In this document: positions 29,324 to 40,064 of the stretch, piece by piece | Numbering within the stretch: position 1 is the stretch's first letter | Layout: every line of letters begins with the position of its first letter | NCBI RefSeq assembly: GCF_001436395.1 | Contig: NZ_AZGJ01000001.1 | Location: 1 to 64,000 of the forward strand | DNA: 64,000 bases | Reading direction: 5' to 3' | From: Secundilactobacillus malefermentans DSM 5705 = KCTC 3548 | GTDB taxonomy: Bacteria; Bacillota; Bacilli; Lactobacillales; Lactobacillaceae | Translations under genes and position numbers: made by a program | The notes under the pieces: model-generated | What the model saw: only the letters and a program-made list of their open reading frames with translations | Databases searched by the model: none | Told to the model about the DNA's origin: nothing

Positions 29324-29998
29324 GTGGGTCAGAAGATTAATCCTACCGGATTACGAGTTGGAATCATCCGTGACTGGGAAGCAAAATGGTACGCTGAAAA
29401 AGATTTTGCTACTTATTTACGTGAAGATCTCAGAATCCGAAAATATATCGAAAAAAGACTTGCCGATGCATCCGTCTCAACAGTTGAAATTGAACGTGCT
29501 GCAAATCGCGTAAACGTTTCAATTCATACTGCAAAACCAGGAATGGTTATCGGTAAGGGTGGATCAGAAGTTGAAAATCTCCGTAAGGAATTAAACAACT
29601 TAACTGGTAAAAAAGTTCATATCAATATTATTGAAATCAAGAAGCCTGATTTGGATGCTAAATTAGTTGGAGAAAACATTGCTCGTCAACTTGAGGGTCG
29701 TGTTGCTTTCCGTCGTGCTATGAAACAATCAATGCAAAGAAGTATGCGTTCTGGTGCTAAAGGAATTAAGACACAGGTTGCTGGCCGTTTAAATGGTGCA
29801 GATATGTCTCGTGTCGAATCATATTCAGATGGTACTGTTCCGTTGCATACTCTTCGTGCTGATATTGATTACGCATGGGTAGAGGCACATACAACCTACG
29901 GTGCTTTGGGTGTAAAGACCTGGATTTATCGTGGTGAAATTCTTCCTGAAAAGCGTCATGCAGATCAAGGAAATACTTCAGAAAAAGGAGGGAAATAG
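29324..29998 (+). CDS. rpsC: 30S ribosomal protein S3
   Basis: mRNA-entry protein with a KH domain ([16 protein letters not shown]). 224 residues, GTG start behind GGAGGG. The gene ends a single base before rplP begins. Confidence 0.98.
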   Translation: MGQKINPTGLRVGIIRDWEAKWYAEKDFATYLREDLRIRKYIEKRLADASVSTVEIERAANRVNVSIHTAKPGMVIGKGGSEVENLRKELNNLTGKKVHINIIEIKKPDLDAKLVGENIARQLEGRVAFRRAMKQSMQRSMRSGAKGIKTQVAGRLNGADMSRVESYSDGTVPLHTLRADIDYAWVEAHTTYGALGVKTWIYRGEILPEKRHADQGNTSEKGGK

Positions 29999-29999
29999 C

Positions 30000-30434
30000 A
30001 TGCTAGTACCTAAGCGAGTTAAACACCGTCGTGAACATCGCGGAAAGCTTCGTGGTCGTGCGAAGGGTGGCCGTTCGGTTGCTTTTGGTGATTACGGTTT
30101 GCAGTCATTAGATTCAAGTTGGATTACCAACCGACAAATTGAAGCTGCCCGTGTTGCTATGACGCGTTACATGAAGCGTGGTGGGAAAGTTTGGATTAAG
30201 ATTTTCCCTCATAAGTCTTACACTGAAAAAGGTGTTGGAGTACGTATGGGTAATGGTAAAGGTACTCCAGCAGGTTGGGTTGCTCCAGTTAAGTATGGTA
30301 AGGTATTGTTTGAAGTGGGCGGCGTCTCTGAAGAGGTTGCACATGAAGCATTACGCTTAGCTGCTATGAAGCTTCCCGTTCGTACTAAAGTTATTGCACG
30401 TGAGGAAGTAGGTGGCGAATTAAATGAAGGCTAA
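30000..30434 (+). CDS. rplP: 50S ribosomal protein L16
   Basis: Organises the A-site region of 23S rRNA. 144 residues starting [22 protein letters not shown] 30000 follows AAAGGAGGG within the end of rpsC; longer readings overlap rpsC. It overlaps rpmC by 11 bases. Confidence 0.98.
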   Translation: MLVPKRVKHRREHRGKLRGRAKGGRSVAFGDYGLQSLDSSWITNRQIEAARVAMTRYMKRGGKVWIKIFPHKSYTEKGVGVRMGNGKGTPAGWVAPVKYGKVLFEVGGVSEEVAHEALRLAAMKLPVRTKVIAREEVGGELNEG

Positions 30435-30618
30435 AGAGATTAATGAATTAACCACTGCTGAAATGATTGACAAAGAAAAGTCATACAAGGATGAGTTGTT
30501 CAACCTTCGATTCCAATTGGCTACTGGTCAACTAGAAAATACAGCTAGACTAAAGCAAGTACGTAAGAACATTGCACGTATCAAAACTGCTTTACGTCAA
30601 CAAGAATTAAGTAAGTAG
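30424..30618 (+). CDS. rpmC: 50S ribosomal protein L29
   Basis: Small helical protein at the tunnel exit beside L23. 64 residues starting [14 protein letters not shown]. Start lies inside rplP (11-base overlap), so translation is likely coupled. Confidence 0.97.
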   Translation: MKAKEINELTTAEMIDKEKSYKDELFNLRFQLATGQLENTARLKQVRKNIARIKTALRQQELSK

Positions 30619-30645
30619 AATACGATAAAAAGGAGGTACTAATAC

Positions 30646-30912
30646 ATGAGTGAAGCTCGTAATGATCGTAAGGTATATAGAGGCCGTGTTGTTTCTGACA
30701 AGATGGATAAAACCATTTCGGTAGCTGTTGAAACTACAAAAACACATGCTACCTATGGCAAACGTATTAAATATACCAAAAAGTATAAAGCTCACGATGA
30801 GAATAACGAAGCTAAAACAGGTGATATCGTGGAAATTATGGAGACTCGTCCATTATCTGCAACAAAGCGTTTCCGCCTTATTAACATTGTTGAAAAATCA
30901 GTTATTATCTAA
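30646..30912 (+). CDS. rpsQ: 30S ribosomal protein S17
   Basis: Primary 16S rRNA-binding protein with an OB fold. 88 residues; [17 protein letters not shown] is the family signature. AAAGGAGGT precedes ATG 30646. Confidence 0.98.
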   Translation: MSEARNDRKVYRGRVVSDKMDKTISVAVETTKTHATYGKRIKYTKKYKAHDENNEAKTGDIVEIMETRPLSATKRFRLINIVEKSVII

Positions 30913-30960
30913 GTGTCGTTTATCGTATTCTGATTTGGAAATGAAAGGAGGACACTAGCT

Positions 30961-31329
30961 GTGATCCAACAAGAGAGTCGTTTAAAGGTTGCTGATAACT
31001 CAGGTGCCCGTGAAATCTTAACTATTAAAGTTCTCGGTGGTTCAAAGCGTCGTTACGCCGGAATTGGTGATGTAATTGTTGCAACTGTTAAACAAGCAAC
31101 ACCAGGTGGCGTTGTAAAGAAGGGTGACGTTGTTAAAGCGGTCATCGTTCGTACTAAGTCACGTGTAAGACGTGTCGATGGATCTTATATCCGTTTCGAC
31201 GAAAATGCTGCTGTTTTAATTCGTGACGATAAGAGCCCTCAAGGTACTCGTATCTTTGGCCCTGTCGCTCGTGAATTACGTGATAACGATTATATGAAGA
31301 TCGTTTCCTTAGCCCCAGAAGTGCTATAA
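30961..31329 (+). CDS. rplN: 50S ribosomal protein L14
   Basis: Part of an intersubunit bridge. 122 residues; GTG start behind [27 protein letters not shown] is the conserved opening. Confidence 0.98.
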   Translation: MIQQESRLKVADNSGAREILTIKVLGGSKRRYAGIGDVIVATVKQATPGGVVKKGDVVKAVIVRTKSRVRRVDGSYIRFDENAAVLIRDDKSPQGTRIFGPVARELRDNDYMKIVSLAPEVL

Positions 31330-31362
31330 ATCACCATTGGAAGACAGGAGGTGCTCAATAGA

Positions 31363-31671
31363 ATGTTCATTAAAACTGGTGACAAAGTTCGTGTAATCAG
31401 CGGAAAAGATAAGGGTAAAGAAGGTACTGTTACCAAGACTCTATCTGCAAAGAATCGTGTTGTCGTTGAAGGTATTAACAAAATTAAGAAACATCAAAAG
31501 GCTACCCAATCAACTCCACAAGGTGGAATTATTGAAAAGGAAGCACCTATTCAAGTTTCTAACGTTATGTTAATTGATCCATCAAACAATGAACCAACAA
31601 AGGTTGGATTTAGAGTTGAAGATGGTAATAAAGTTAGATTTGGTAAAAAATCAGGAAAGACAATCGATTAA
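31363..31671 (+). CDS. rplX: 50S ribosomal protein L24
   Basis: Assembly-initiating protein with a KOW motif ([20 protein letters not shown]). 102 residues from ATG 31363; AGGAGGTG at 31347-31354 fixes this start, and the GTG within that site is not the start. Confidence 0.97.
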   Translation: MFIKTGDKVRVISGKDKGKEGTVTKTLSAKNRVVVEGINKIKKHQKATQSTPQGGIIEKEAPIQVSNVMLIDPSNNEPTKVGFRVEDGNKVRFGKKSGKTID

Positions 31672-31699
31672 TTTCTACTGAAAGGAGGATATTTTATCC

Positions 31700-32242
31700 A
31701 TGCCAAGCAGATTGGAAGAAAAGTACAAAAATGAAATCACACCAGCAATGGTTGAAAAGTTCAGTTATAAGTCAATTATGCAAGCACCTAAGATTGATAA
31801 AATCGTTTTAAACATGGGTGTCGGTGACGCTGTTACAAATGCAAAAAATTTGGATGAAGCAGTTGCCGAGCTTACTTTGATTTCAGGTCAAAAGCCATTA
31901 GTTACAAAAGCAAAGAAGTCTATTGCTGGTTTCCGTCTTCGTGAAGGAAATGCTATTGGTGCTAAAGTTACCTTACGTGGTCAACGTATGTATGAATTCT
32001 TGGACAAGTTGGTAAATGTATCATTACCTCGAGTTAGAGATTTTCATGGTGTAAGCAACCGCGCCTTCGACGGCCGTGGTAACTATACATTAGGTGTTAG
32101 GGAACAATTGATTTTCCCTGAAATTGATTACGATAATGTTAACCGAGTTCGTGGCTTAGACATCGTTATTGTTACAACTGCACAAAGTGACGAAGAGTCC
32201 CGTGAACTATTAACACAATTCGGAATGCCATTTGCTAAATAA
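31700..32242 (+). CDS. rplE: 50S ribosomal protein L5
   Basis: Binds 5S rRNA and contacts the P-site tRNA. 180 residues with [11 protein letters not shown] and [18 protein letters not shown] precedes ATG 31700. Confidence 0.98.
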   Translation: MPSRLEEKYKNEITPAMVEKFSYKSIMQAPKIDKIVLNMGVGDAVTNAKNLDEAVAELTLISGQKPLVTKAKKSIAGFRLREGNAIGAKVTLRGQRMYEFLDKLVNVSLPRVRDFHGVSNRAFDGRGNYTLGVREQLIFPEIDYDNVNRVRGLDIVIVTTAQSDEESRELLTQFGMPFAK

Positions 32243-32258
32243 ATAAGGAGGTTCCACA

Positions 32259-32444
32259 TTGGCTAAAAAATCATTGATTGTAAAAAGTCAGCGTCCTGCT
32301 AAGTTCTCGACACAGAATTATACCCGTTGTGAACGATGTGGACGTCCACATTCAGTTTATCAAAAATTCCATTTATGCCGTATTTGCTTACGAGAATTAG
32401 CTCACAAGGGCCAAATTCCTGGTATGAAGAAAGCTAGTTGGTAA
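32259..32444 (+). CDS. rpsN: 30S ribosomal protein S14, zinc-binding type
   Basis: 30S head protein. 61 residues, TTG start behind AAGGAGG. Two CxxC pairs (CERC and CRIC) show the short zinc-binding form; the zinc-free long paralogue is not in this window. Confidence 0.97.
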   Translation: MAKKSLIVKSQRPAKFSTQNYTRCERCGRPHSVYQKFHLCRICLRELAHKGQIPGMKKASW

Positions 32445-32476
32445 AAAAAACCTACTAAAAAGGAGGGTAAAACTAA

Positions 32477-32875
32477 ATGTCAATGACTGACCCAATTGCA
32501 GATTTCTTGACTAGAATTCGTAACGCGAACATGGTTCGCCACGAATCACTTGAAGTTCCTGCATCAAAAATTAAAAAAGATATTGCTGAAATCTTGAAAC
32601 GTGAAGGTTTTGTACGCGATGTTGAATATATCGATGATGACAAACAAGGTCTCATTCGTGTATTCCTTAAATACGGTCGTGAAAACGATCGAGTAATTTC
32701 TGGATTAAAGAGAATCTCAAAGCCTGGTTTACGTTCATATGTCAAAGCTGACGCTGTTCCACGTGTGCTTAATGGTTTAGGTATCGCAATCATTTCAACT
32801 TCTGAAGGTGTAATGACCGATAAAGAAGCACGTGCAAAGAAGATCGGTGGAGAAGTATTAGCTTACATCTGGTAA
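32477..32875 (+). CDS. rpsH: 30S ribosomal protein S8
   Basis: Binds the central domain of 16S rRNA; represses the spc operon in E. coli. 132 residues, [18 protein letters not shown] opening. AAGGAGGG precedes ATG 32477. Confidence 0.98.
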   Translation: MSMTDPIADFLTRIRNANMVRHESLEVPASKIKKDIAEILKREGFVRDVEYIDDDKQGLIRVFLKYGRENDRVISGLKRISKPGLRSYVKADAVPRVLNGLGIAIISTSEGVMTDKEARAKKIGGEVLAYIW

Positions 32876-32905
32876 AAATTTTAGAAGATAGGAGGTGCCC
32901 CTTAA

Positions 32906-33442
32906 ATGAGTCGTATTGGATATAAAACAGTTGTTGTTCCAGCTGGCGTTGAAGTAAAACGTGATGGTGATGATGTAACAGTTAAAGGACCAAAAGGTTC
33001 ACTTACAAGAACATTTTCTCCAGTTATCGAAATGAAAATTGGCGATGGCGAAGTTAACTTTGATCGTAGTGATAACAACAATAAAACTCGTGCTCTTCAC
33101 GGAACGATGCGCGCAAACCTTAACAACATGGTTGAGGGTGTTACACAAGGTTTTAGTAAGAATCTAAAACTTGTTGGTGTTGGTTACCGTGCTCAGTTAA
33201 AGGGTAAAACGTTAACGTTAAGTGTCGGTTATTCAAATCCTGTCGAAATGACAGTTAGCGACAACTTAAAAGTTGAAGTTCCCGATAACACAACTATTAA
33301 TATTAGTGGTATCAGTAAACAAGAAGTTGGTGACTTTGCTGCCGAAGTTCGTGCAGTTCGTTCACCAGAACCATATAAGGGTAAGGGTATTCGTTATGCA
33401 AACGAACACATTACACTTAAAGAAGGTAAAACAGGTAAATAA
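32906..33442 (+). CDS. rplF: 50S ribosomal protein L6
   Basis: Near the factor-binding site of 50S. 178 residues; [17 protein letters not shown] opening and [14 protein letters not shown] signature. AGGAGGTG precedes the start. Confidence 0.98.
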   Translation: MSRIGYKTVVVPAGVEVKRDGDDVTVKGPKGSLTRTFSPVIEMKIGDGEVNFDRSDNNNKTRALHGTMRANLNNMVEGVTQGFSKNLKLVGVGYRAQLKGKTLTLSVGYSNPVEMTVSDNLKVEVPDNTTINISGISKQEVGDFAAEVRAVRSPEPYKGKGIRYANEHITLKEGKTGK

Positions 33443-33480
33443 AGCAGCTTAGCTGTTAATTAATTAAAGAGGTGACTATT

Positions 33481-33837
33481 TTGATTACTAAACCAGATAA
33501 GAATAAAACACGTCAAAAGCGTCATATGCGTGTTCGAAATAAAATTTCTGGTACTGCAGAGCGCCCACGCTTAAATGTATTCCGCTCAAACAAAAACATC
33601 TACGCTCAAATTATTGATGACGTAGCGGGTGTGACGCTAGTCAGTGCCTCTACTCTAGACGACGAAGTTAAAGATGGTAATAAGTCAGAACAAGCCGCAA
33701 CGGTTGGTTCACTTATTGCAAAACGAGCTTCAGAGAAGAAGATTAAGAATGTCGTTTTCGATCGTGGCGGATATTTATATCATGGCCGTGTTAAAGAATT
33801 GGCTGAACAAGCTAGAGAAAACGGATTAGAATTTTAA
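33481..33837 (+). CDS. rplR: 50S ribosomal protein L18
   Basis: Binds 5S rRNA with L5. 118 residues from TTG 33481, starting [25 protein letters not shown] at 33470-33474 is the ribosome site, so the GTG inside it is not the start. Confidence 0.96.
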   Translation: MITKPDKNKTRQKRHMRVRNKISGTAERPRLNVFRSNKNIYAQIIDDVAGVTLVSASTLDDEVKDGNKSEQAATVGSLIAKRASEKKIKNVVFDRGGYLYHGRVKELAEQARENGLEF

Positions 33838-33857
33838 AAAAGGAGGAATACCCGCAC

Positions 33858-34361
33858 ATGGCTAAGTTTATCGATCCCGAAAAATTGGATCTTGAAGATA
33901 ATGTCGTTTCAATCAACCGAATTACAAAGGTTGTTAAAGGTGGACGTCGTTTGCGCTTTGCTGCTTTAGTTGTCGTCGGCGATCATAAAGGTCACGTTGG
34001 CTTTGGTACTGGAAAAGCTCAAGAAGTTCCAGAAGCTATTCGTAAGGCTGTTGAAGCTGCAAACAAGAACCTTATTGAAGTACCAATCGTTGGTACAACA
34101 ATTCCTCATGAAATCATTGGAACTTATGATGGTGGCCGAATTCTTTTGAAGCCAGCTGAAGAAGGTTCTGGTGTTGCTGCAGGTGGTGCAGTTCGTGCCG
34201 TCATGGAACTTGCAGGAGTTGATGATGTAACTAGTAAGCGACTTGGTTCTGATACACCAATCAACGCTGTTCGTGCTACCTTTGAAGGACTTAAAAATTT
34301 AAAGAGTGCTGCAGAAGTCGCAGAGTTGCGTGGCGTTTCAGTTCAGCATCTAGCTGAGTAA
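33858..34361 (+). CDS. rpsE: 30S ribosomal protein S5
   Basis: Accuracy protein near the mRNA channel. 167 residues with [18 protein letters not shown], the segment changed in spectinomycin-resistant mutants; it appears wild type. AAGGAGG precedes ATG 33858. Confidence 0.98.
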   Translation: MAKFIDPEKLDLEDNVVSINRITKVVKGGRRLRFAALVVVGDHKGHVGFGTGKAQEVPEAIRKAVEAANKNLIEVPIVGTTIPHEIIGTYDGGRILLKPAEEGSGVAAGGAVRAVMELAGVDDVTSKRLGSDTPINAVRATFEGLKNLKSAAEVAELRGVSVQHLAE

Positions 34362-34375
34362 GGAGGAGTTAAAGG

Positions 34376-34558
34376 ATGGCAGATTTAAAAGTAACTTTAA
34401 TTCATAGTGTTGCCCACCGTCTCCCCAAGCAACGAAAAATCGTTGAAGCTCTTGGTTTAAAACGTGTAAACCACACCGTTGTTTTAAAAAATAATGATGC
34501 AGTACGTGGTGCACTATTCAAGGTTGCACACTTAATTAAAGTAGAAGAAATTAAATAA
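34376..34558 (+). CDS. rpmD: 50S ribosomal protein L30
   Basis: Small 50S protein, 60 residues, with [25 protein letters not shown] lies in the 14-base gap from rpsE. Confidence 0.97.
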   Translation: MADLKVTLIHSVAHRLPKQRKIVEALGLKRVNHTVVLKNNDAVRGALFKVAHLIKVEEIK

Positions 34559-34588
34559 TAATTTATCAAGTTAGGAGGTGCTAAATTC

Positions 34589-35026
34589 ATGAAATTGAAC
34601 GAATTGCAAGCATCTGAGGGATCTAGAACTTTACGAACTCGTAAGGGTCGCGGTCGTTCAGCAGGCAAAGGTAAGACTTCAGGTCGTGGCCAAAAAGGGC
34701 AAAAAGCTCGTAGCAAGACACGTTTAGGTTTTGAAGGTGGACAAATGCCACTTTACCGTCGTATTCCAAAACGTGGATTTACTAACATTGGTCGTAAAGA
34801 ATATGCGATTGTCAACGTTGCTACTTTAGAGGAACGTTTTGATGATGGTGCAGAAATTACACCAACTGTATTAGTTGAATCAGGCGTTATTAAGAATGAA
34901 TTAAATGGTATTAAGATCTTGGGTGAAGGTGAATTAACCAAGAAGTTCACTGTTAAAGCAAGTAAATTTTCAAAGACTGCTGTTACAGCAATCGAGTCTG
35001 CTGGCGGTAAAACTGAGGTGATTTAA
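34589..35026 (+). CDS. rplO: 50S ribosomal protein L15
   Basis: Late-assembly 50S protein. 145 residues with the Gly- and Arg-rich extension ([20 protein letters not shown]). The stop overlaps the secY start by one base (TAATG), so secY translation is likely coupled. Confidence 0.98.
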   Translation: MKLNELQASEGSRTLRTRKGRGRSAGKGKTSGRGQKGQKARSKTRLGFEGGQMPLYRRIPKRGFTNIGRKEYAIVNVATLEERFDDGAEITPTVLVESGVIKNELNGIKILGEGELTKKFTVKASKFSKTAVTAIESAGGKTEVI

Positions 35027-36339
35027 TGCTTTCAACACTTGGAAACGCATTTAAAGTTAAGGATATTCGTAAGAAAATTCTCTTTACACTATTTGTTTTG
35101 ATAGTATTTCGAATTGGTGCATATATTACTGTACCAGGAATTAATGCGAAAGCACTTCAAAGCGTCGCGTCTTCTGGATTAGTGAGCATTCTAAATACCT
35201 TTAGTGGTGGCGGATTAACCAATTATTCCATTTTTGCAATGGGAGTTTCACCTTATATTACTGCCCAAATTGTTATTCAATTACTTCAAATGGATATTGT
35301 TCCAAGATTTGTCGAATGGAGTAAGCAAGGTGAAGTTGGCCGTCGAAAGCTAAATCAAGCAACGAGATATTTAACAATTGTGCTTGCGTTTGTGCAGTCT
35401 ATTGGTATTACTGCAGGGTTTAATACTTTAAGTAGTTTGAATCTTGTTGAAAATCCAGGTGTAAGAACGTACGCAACCATTGGTTTAATCTTAACGGGTG
35501 GAACCATGTTAACAACTTGGCTTGGTGACATGATCACTGATAAGGGATTAGGCAATGGTGTTTCAATGATCATTTTTGCTGGTATTATTGCTCGTATTCC
35601 AACTGGGGTACATCAAGTCTATCAACAATATTTCGTAAATGCTTCAAAGGGAACAATGTGGCAAAGTGTCATTTTTGTGATTGCTTTGATTATCATTGTT
35701 CTACTTATAGTTACTTTCGTAACCTGGGTTCAACAAGCGGATAGAAAGATACCGATTCAATATACTAGGCGTGTTTCTGGATCACCGGATAGTAGTTATC
35801 TACCGTTGAAGGTTAACGTTGCTGGAGTTATTCCGGTTATCTTTGCCAGTTCGTTTATAGCAACTCCACAAGCAGTTTTAGGAGTCTTTGCTAATAATCA
35901 TTCTGAAGATACCTGGTATAAAGTCTTGACAAGTGTTTTCAATATGCAATCGACTGATGGAGCTATACTTTATACGGTTCTCATTATCTTGTTTACATTC
36001 TTTTATGCATTCGTTCAGGTTAACCCTGAAAAATTGTCTGAGAATTTACAAAAGCAGGGTAGTTATATTCCCGGCGTTTGGCCAGGAAAAGAAACGCAAA
36101 GTTACGTTTCAAGTCTGTTGATGCGACTGAGTACTGTGGGTTCGTTATTCTTAGGGTTGGTTGCTTTAATTCCTTTATTAGCACAAAACATCTGGGGTCT
36201 TGATGAATCGATTGGCTTGGGAGGCACGAGCCTACTAATTGTTGTAGGTGTCGCTATCCAAACCATTCAACAAATCGAAGGTTTAATGATGAAGCGTCAA
36301 TATGTTGGATTTATCCAAGGCAGCCGTCCTACTGAATAA
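35026..36339 (+). CDS. secY: Preprotein translocase channel subunit SecY
   Basis: Forms the protein-conducting channel in the membrane with SecE and SecG. 437 residues with ten hydrophobic segments and the plug region; TYRRVSG-like cytosolic loop present as IQYTRRVSGSP. Coupled to rplO. Followed by adk. Confidence 0.98.
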   Translation: MLSTLGNAFKVKDIRKKILFTLFVLIVFRIGAYITVPGINAKALQSVASSGLVSILNTFSGGGLTNYSIFAMGVSPYITAQIVIQLLQMDIVPRFVEWSKQGEVGRRKLNQATRYLTIVLAFVQSIGITAGFNTLSSLNLVENPGVRTYATIGLILTGGTMLTTWLGDMITDKGLGNGVSMIIFAGIIARIPTGVHQVYQQYFVNASKGTMWQSVIFVIALIIIVLLIVTFVTWVQQADRKIPIQYTRRVSGSPDSSYLPLKVNVAGVIPVIFASSFIATPQAVLGVFANNHSEDTWYKVLTSVFNMQSTDGAILYTVLIILFTFFYAFVQVNPEKLSENLQKQGSYIPGVWPGKETQSYVSSLLMRLSTVGSLFLGLVALIPLLAQNIWGLDESIGLGGTSLLIVVGVAIQTIQQIEGLMMKRQYVGFIQGSRPTE

Positions 36340-36399
36340 ATAGTATTCAGTACGTAAATGCTTTAATTGCAATTTGAAATATTAGTTAGGAGAATTCTT

Positions 36400-37059
36400 A
36401 TGGCAACTCTTAATCTCGTTTTGATGGGTCTTCCTGGCGCCGGTAAAGGCACGCAAGCTCAAAAAATTGTTGATGATTTTAACATTGTTCATATTTCCAC
36501 CGGAGATATTTTTAGAAGCGCAATGAAGAATAAAACGACAATGGGTTTGAAAGCTCAAGCTTTTATTGACAAAGGTGAATTGGTTCCGGATGAAGTTACT
36601 GATGGCATTGTTAAAGAACGATTAAGTAAAGATGATGTAAATGATGGCTATATGTTGGATGGCTATCCAAGAAATTTGGAACAAGCCGACGCATTAGAAT
36701 CGATTTCATCCGAACTGAAACGTGATGTGAATGCTGTTATTAACATCCATGTTGATCCAGAAGTTTTAGTTAAAAGGCTTTCTGGTAGATTTATCTGTAA
36801 GACTTGTGGTGCGACTTATCACAAGATTTACCATCTTCCTAAAGTCGAAGGCACTTGTGATGTCTGTGGTGGTCATGATTTCTACCAACGTGATGATGAT
36901 AAACCCGAAACTGTTAAAAATCGCATGAATGTGAATGTCAAAATGAACACTCCGTTAGTTGATTTTTATGAAGAAAAAGGTTTGTTGTACACAGTAAATG
37001 GTGAACAATATATCGATAAAGTCTACAAAGAAATAAAACAGATTTTGAGTAACCTGTAA
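36400..37059 (+). CDS. adk: Adenylate kinase
   Basis: Interconverts AMP, ADP and ATP. 219 residues with P-loop GLPGAGKGT (residues 10-18), AMP site DGYPRN, and a zinc-binding LID with four cysteines (CKTC and CDVC), the Gram-positive form. ATG 36400 is set by TTAGGAG; an upstream TTG reading has none. Confidence 0.98.
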   Translation: MATLNLVLMGLPGAGKGTQAQKIVDDFNIVHISTGDIFRSAMKNKTTMGLKAQAFIDKGELVPDEVTDGIVKERLSKDDVNDGYMLDGYPRNLEQADALESISSELKRDVNAVINIHVDPEVLVKRLSGRFICKTCGATYHKIYHLPKVEGTCDVCGGHDFYQRDDDKPETVKNRMNVNVKMNTPLVDFYEEKGLLYTVNGEQYIDKVYKEIKQILSNL

Positions 37060-37094
37060 TTTGTAGTCCGTTCTGTTACTATAGAGCTGGAATC

Positions 37095-37123
37095 TTGCTT
37101 CATAGCAGGAGTTATGGTATTAT
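37095..37123 (+). promoter_or_regulatory. Promoter of infA-rpmJ-rpsM-rpsK-rpoA-rplQ
   Basis: TTGCTT (37095-37100), 17-base spacer, TATTAT (37118-37123), with TG one base before the -10 (extended form). It allows the translation-initiation/alpha part to be transcribed apart from the S10-spc genes. Confidence 0.65.
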
Positions 37124-37214
37124 TACTCGGATTATTGTTTATTTATTGACTCGCAAGAGTTCAATTTAAATAACGACACAGCGTACCAAGGTATCAATGA
37201 AGGAGGTACATTTT

Positions 37215-37430
37215 GTGGCTAAAGATGTCATCGAAGTTGAAGGCAAAGTCACTGAAACGTTACCTAATGCGATGTTTAGAGTTGAATTAGAAAATGGACA
37301 TGAGATATTAGCACATGTTTCAGGTAAAATACGTATGCATTACATCCGTATTTTACCTGGAGATCGTGTGACTGTTGAAATGTCTCCATATGATTTAACA
37401 AAGGGCCGTATTACTTATCGTTTCAAGTAA
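37215..37430 (+). CDS. infA: Translation initiation factor IF-1
   Basis: Binds the 30S A site during initiation. 71 residues, an S1-type OB fold ([19 protein letters not shown]). GTG 37215 has AAGGAGGT at 37200-37207; the ATG at 37197 lies upstream of that site and is not likely used. Confidence 0.97.
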   Translation: MAKDVIEVEGKVTETLPNAMFRVELENGHEILAHVSGKIRMHYIRILPGDRVTVEMSPYDLTKGRITYRFK

Positions 37431-37470
37431 TTTTTAGACCTCGTACTGTTTAATTTAGGAGGAATTTTTC

Positions 37471-37590
37471 ATGAAAGTAAGACCATCTGTTAAAAAGATG
37501 TGTGATCATTGCAAAGTGATCAAACGACATGGTCGAGTTATGGTAATTTGCTCAGCCAATCCAAAGCATAAGCAACGACAAGGTAAATAA
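37471..37590 (+). CDS. rpmJ: 50S ribosomal protein L36, zinc-binding type
   Basis: 39-residue protein starting [19 protein letters not shown]. Three cysteines and a histidine (CDHC, then C and H before KQRQGK) form the zinc ribbon of the C+ form. TTAGGAGG precedes ATG 37471. It lies between infA and rpsM as in most Firmicutes. Confidence 0.96.
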   Translation: MKVRPSVKKMCDHCKVIKRHGRVMVICSANPKHKQRQGK

Positions 37591-37616
37591 TTTATTAAAT
37601 TGGAGGTGTATGTTTA

Positions 37617-37982
37617 ATGGCTCGTATTGCTGGAGTTGACTTACCACGAGATAAGCGAATTGTTATTGGCTTAACTTATATTTTTGGTATCGGTCAAAAA
37701 ACCTCAGAAAAGATTCTTACTGAGGCTGGAGTTTCAGAAGATGTTCGTGTTCGCGATTTAACTCCCGATCAAGAGGATAAGATTCGTACTGCTATTGACA
37801 GTTATCCTGTCGAAGGTGACTTACGTCGAGAAGTTAGTATGAATATCAAACGTCTCCAAGAAATTGGATCTTATCGTGGAATGAGGCATCGTCGTGGTTT
37901 GCCAGTTCGTGGACAACACACGAAGAATAATGCCAGAACCCGTAAAGGTAAATCCGTTTCTGTTGCAGGACGTAAGAAATAA
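37617..37982 (+). CDS. rpsM: 30S ribosomal protein S13
   Basis: 30S head protein bridging to 50S. 121 residues with the C-terminal [19 protein letters not shown] tail that contacts P-site tRNA. GGAGGTG precedes ATG 37617. Confidence 0.98.
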   Translation: MARIAGVDLPRDKRIVIGLTYIFGIGQKTSEKILTEAGVSEDVRVRDLTPDQEDKIRTAIDSYPVEGDLRREVSMNIKRLQEIGSYRGMRHRRGLPVRGQHTKNNARTRKGKSVSVAGRKK

Positions 37983-38012
37983 TAAAACTATAGAAGGAGG
38001 TTTAGACTTTTT

Positions 38013-38402
38013 ATGCCTACGAAGAAAAATTCACGTAAACGTCGTACAAAAAAGAATATTGAGTCTGGTGTAGCACATATCCACTCAACTTTTAATAATA
38101 CGTTAGTTATGATTACTGATGTTCAAGGGAATGCTGTTGCATGGTCATCAGCTGGTGCCCTTGGATTTAAAGGTAGTCGAAAATCTACTCCATTTGCTGC
38201 TCAAATGGCTGCTGAGGCAGCTACAAAGGCTTCAATGGAGCATGGTATGAAGTCTGTAGAAGTTGCAGTTAAAGGTCCTGGTTCTGGTCGTGAAGCTGCA
38301 ATTCGTGCACTTCAAGCTACTGGACTAGAAGTTACTGCAATTCGTGACGTTACTCCAGTTCCTCATAATGGTTCTCGTCCTCCGAAGCGCCGTCGAGTTT
38401 AG
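38013..38402 (+). CDS. rpsK: 30S ribosomal protein S11
   Basis: 30S platform protein. 129 residues with [18 protein letters not shown] and [23 protein letters not shown] precedes ATG 38013. Confidence 0.98.
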   Translation: MPTKKNSRKRRTKKNIESGVAHIHSTFNNTLVMITDVQGNAVAWSSAGALGFKGSRKSTPFAAQMAAEAATKASMEHGMKSVEVAVKGPGSGREAAIRALQATGLEVTAIRDVTPVPHNGSRPPKRRRV

Positions 38403-38437
38403 CATGAAGTTATTCTTTGATGGGGGTAAACTTCATG
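38403..38437 (+). other. Hairpin between rpsK and rpoA
   Basis: CATGAAGTT (38403-38411) pairs perfectly with AACTTCATG (38429-38437) right after the rpsK stop. There is no T run, so it is not a terminator; it could be a processing or regulatory structure ahead of rpoA. Confidence 0.55.
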
Positions 38438-38491
38438 AGGAGATTGACTTTATTGTTACTAAACGCGGTTTGAAAGGGGTAAAAGATAAGA

Positions 38492-39442
38492 ATGATTGAA
38501 TTTGAAAAGCCTAATATTCACAAGATTGATGAATCCGATAATTACGGTAAGTTTGTCGTTGAACCTTTAGAGAGGGGATACGGTACAACACTTGGCAACT
38601 CACTACGTCGTATTTTATTATCTTCCTTACCAGGAGCAGCAGTGACTAGTATTCAAATTGATGGTGTTTTACATGAATTCTCCTCAATTGAGGGAATTGT
38701 GGAAGACGTTACTCAGATTATTTTGAATGTAAAGAAGATTTCATTGAAGCTCGAAGGTGCGGATGACGAAGTTGAAACGCTTGAGGTTAACGTAAAGGGT
38801 CCAGCACAAGTAACCGCTGGTGATATCACAGCTGATAGTGATGTAACTGTTTTAAATCCAGATCTTTACATTGCAACAGTTGCAGAAGGCGCTACTTTCC
38901 ATATGCGAATGACTGCAAATAAGGGTCGCGGGTATGTTTCCGCTGATCAAAATAAGGTCAGAGATGAGGATATGCCAATTGGTGTCTTACCGATTGATTC
39001 AATCTATACCCCAATTGAACGTGTTAACTACCAAGTAGAAAATACACGTGTTGGACACAAATCAGATTATGATAAGTTAACGCTTGATGTTTGGACTGAT
39101 GGTTCAATTAATCCTAGTGAGTCTATTAGTTTAGCTGCCAAGATTTTAATGGAACATCTAGACATGTTTGTCAACTTAACTGATGAAGCCAAGAATGCGG
39201 AAATTATGGTTGAAAAAGAAGAGACACACAAAGAGAAAATGCTTGAGATGACTATTGAAGAGCTTGATCTTTCTGTTCGTTCTTACAACTGTTTGAAACG
39301 TGCTGGAATTAACACTGTCCAGGAATTAAATGATAAATCTGAGGCAGATATGATGAAGGTTCGTAATCTTGGTCGTAAATCATTAGAAGAAGTAAAAGCA
39401 AAGTTGGCAGATCTAGGTTTGTCTTTGCGTAAAGAAGACTAA
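38492..39442 (+). CDS. rpoA: RNA polymerase subunit alpha
   Basis: Scaffolds RNA polymerase assembly and contacts activators. 316 residues: N-terminal dimer domain ([18 protein letters not shown]) and C-terminal DNA/activator domain ([19 protein letters not shown]). AAAGGGG precedes ATG 38492. In the usual place between rpsK and rplQ. Confidence 0.98.
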   Translation: MIEFEKPNIHKIDESDNYGKFVVEPLERGYGTTLGNSLRRILLSSLPGAAVTSIQIDGVLHEFSSIEGIVEDVTQIILNVKKISLKLEGADDEVETLEVNVKGPAQVTAGDITADSDVTVLNPDLYIATVAEGATFHMRMTANKGRGYVSADQNKVRDEDMPIGVLPIDSIYTPIERVNYQVENTRVGHKSDYDKLTLDVWTDGSINPSESISLAAKILMEHLDMFVNLTDEAKNAEIMVEKEETHKEKMLEMTIEELDLSVRSYNCLKRAGINTVQELNDKSEADMMKVRNLGRKSLEEVKAKLADLGLSLRKED

Positions 39443-39465
39443 CAAATAAAGGAGGGTATCTATTC

Positions 39466-39849
39466 ATGAGTTACCGGAAATTACAACGTACTAGTTCACA
39501 ACGGCGTGCATTGCTTCGTGATCTTACTACTGATCTTTTAGTTAATGGTCAAATTAAGACCACAGAAGCTCGCGCTAAAGAAGTTCGTTCAACTACCGAT
39601 AAAATGATTACACTTGGCAAGCGTGGCGATTTACACGCACGTAGACAAGCTGCTTCATTTGTACGCGATGTTGTTGCGGATGTAAACGAAGATGGCGATG
39701 ATATTAAAGTAACGACTGCATTACAAAAGCTTTTTGGTGAATTAGCACCAAAATATGCAGACCGTAATGGTGGTTATACACGTATCTTGAAGACCATGCC
39801 TCGTCGTGGAGACGGAGCACAAATGGTTGTTTTACAACTGGTTGATTAA
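39466..39849 (+). CDS. rplQ: 50S ribosomal protein L17
   Basis: Tunnel-exit region protein. 127 residues, [20 protein letters not shown] opening. AAAGGAGGG precedes ATG 39466. Last r-protein gene of the alpha operon, followed by the L17 downstream element. Confidence 0.98.
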   Translation: MSYRKLQRTSSQRRALLRDLTTDLLVNGQIKTTEARAKEVRSTTDKMITLGKRGDLHARRQAASFVRDVVADVNEDGDDIKVTTALQKLFGELAPKYADRNGGYTRILKTMPRRGDGAQMVVLQLVD

Positions 39850-39885
39850 TTAGTTAAACAGCTTACTTGTAATACGGTTATTTAT

Positions 39886-39995
39886 GAAATCACTCAAATT
39901 TAGGTATAGAGCGTTATGATGATGGAATCTTCTTCCGAGTCTAGCTTGAATGGGGATCATCCTCGCACCTACTTTTGTAAGTGATTTTTTTTTGC
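39886..39995 (+). ncRNA. L17 downstream element (3' UTR structured RNA) with terminator
   Basis: Directly after rplQ, AAATCACT (39887-39894) pairs with AGTGATTT (39980-39987), and TAGGT (39901-39905) with ACCTA (39967-39971), giving a long interrupted stem that encloses about 60 bases with further pairing potential and ends in nine Ts. Position and shape fit the L17DE motif described for lactic acid bacteria and Listeria, whose function is unknown. The last stem with its T run would act as terminator of the alpha operon. Identification is by place and structure, not by a covariance search. Confidence 0.7.
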
Positions 39996-40033
39996 AATTA
40001 TACGAATTAATAGGTTTGCACTTAAAATATTGG

Positions 40034-40039
40034 TATAAT
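40034..40039 (+). promoter_or_regulatory. Extended -10 promoter of ecfA1-ecfA2-ecfT
   Basis: TGGTATAAT: perfect TATAAT (40034-40039) with TG one base upstream. No good -35 is visible, as usual for extended -10 promoters. It lies 26 bases before ecfA1. Confidence 0.6.
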
Positions 40040-40064
40040 TGCAAAAGAATATATTCATACTTTC

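Noticed and set aside
37130-37165. Second promoter TTGACT before infA
   Set aside because: No acceptable -10 at the right spacing (AATAAC); the TTGCTT/TATTAT pair upstream is better.
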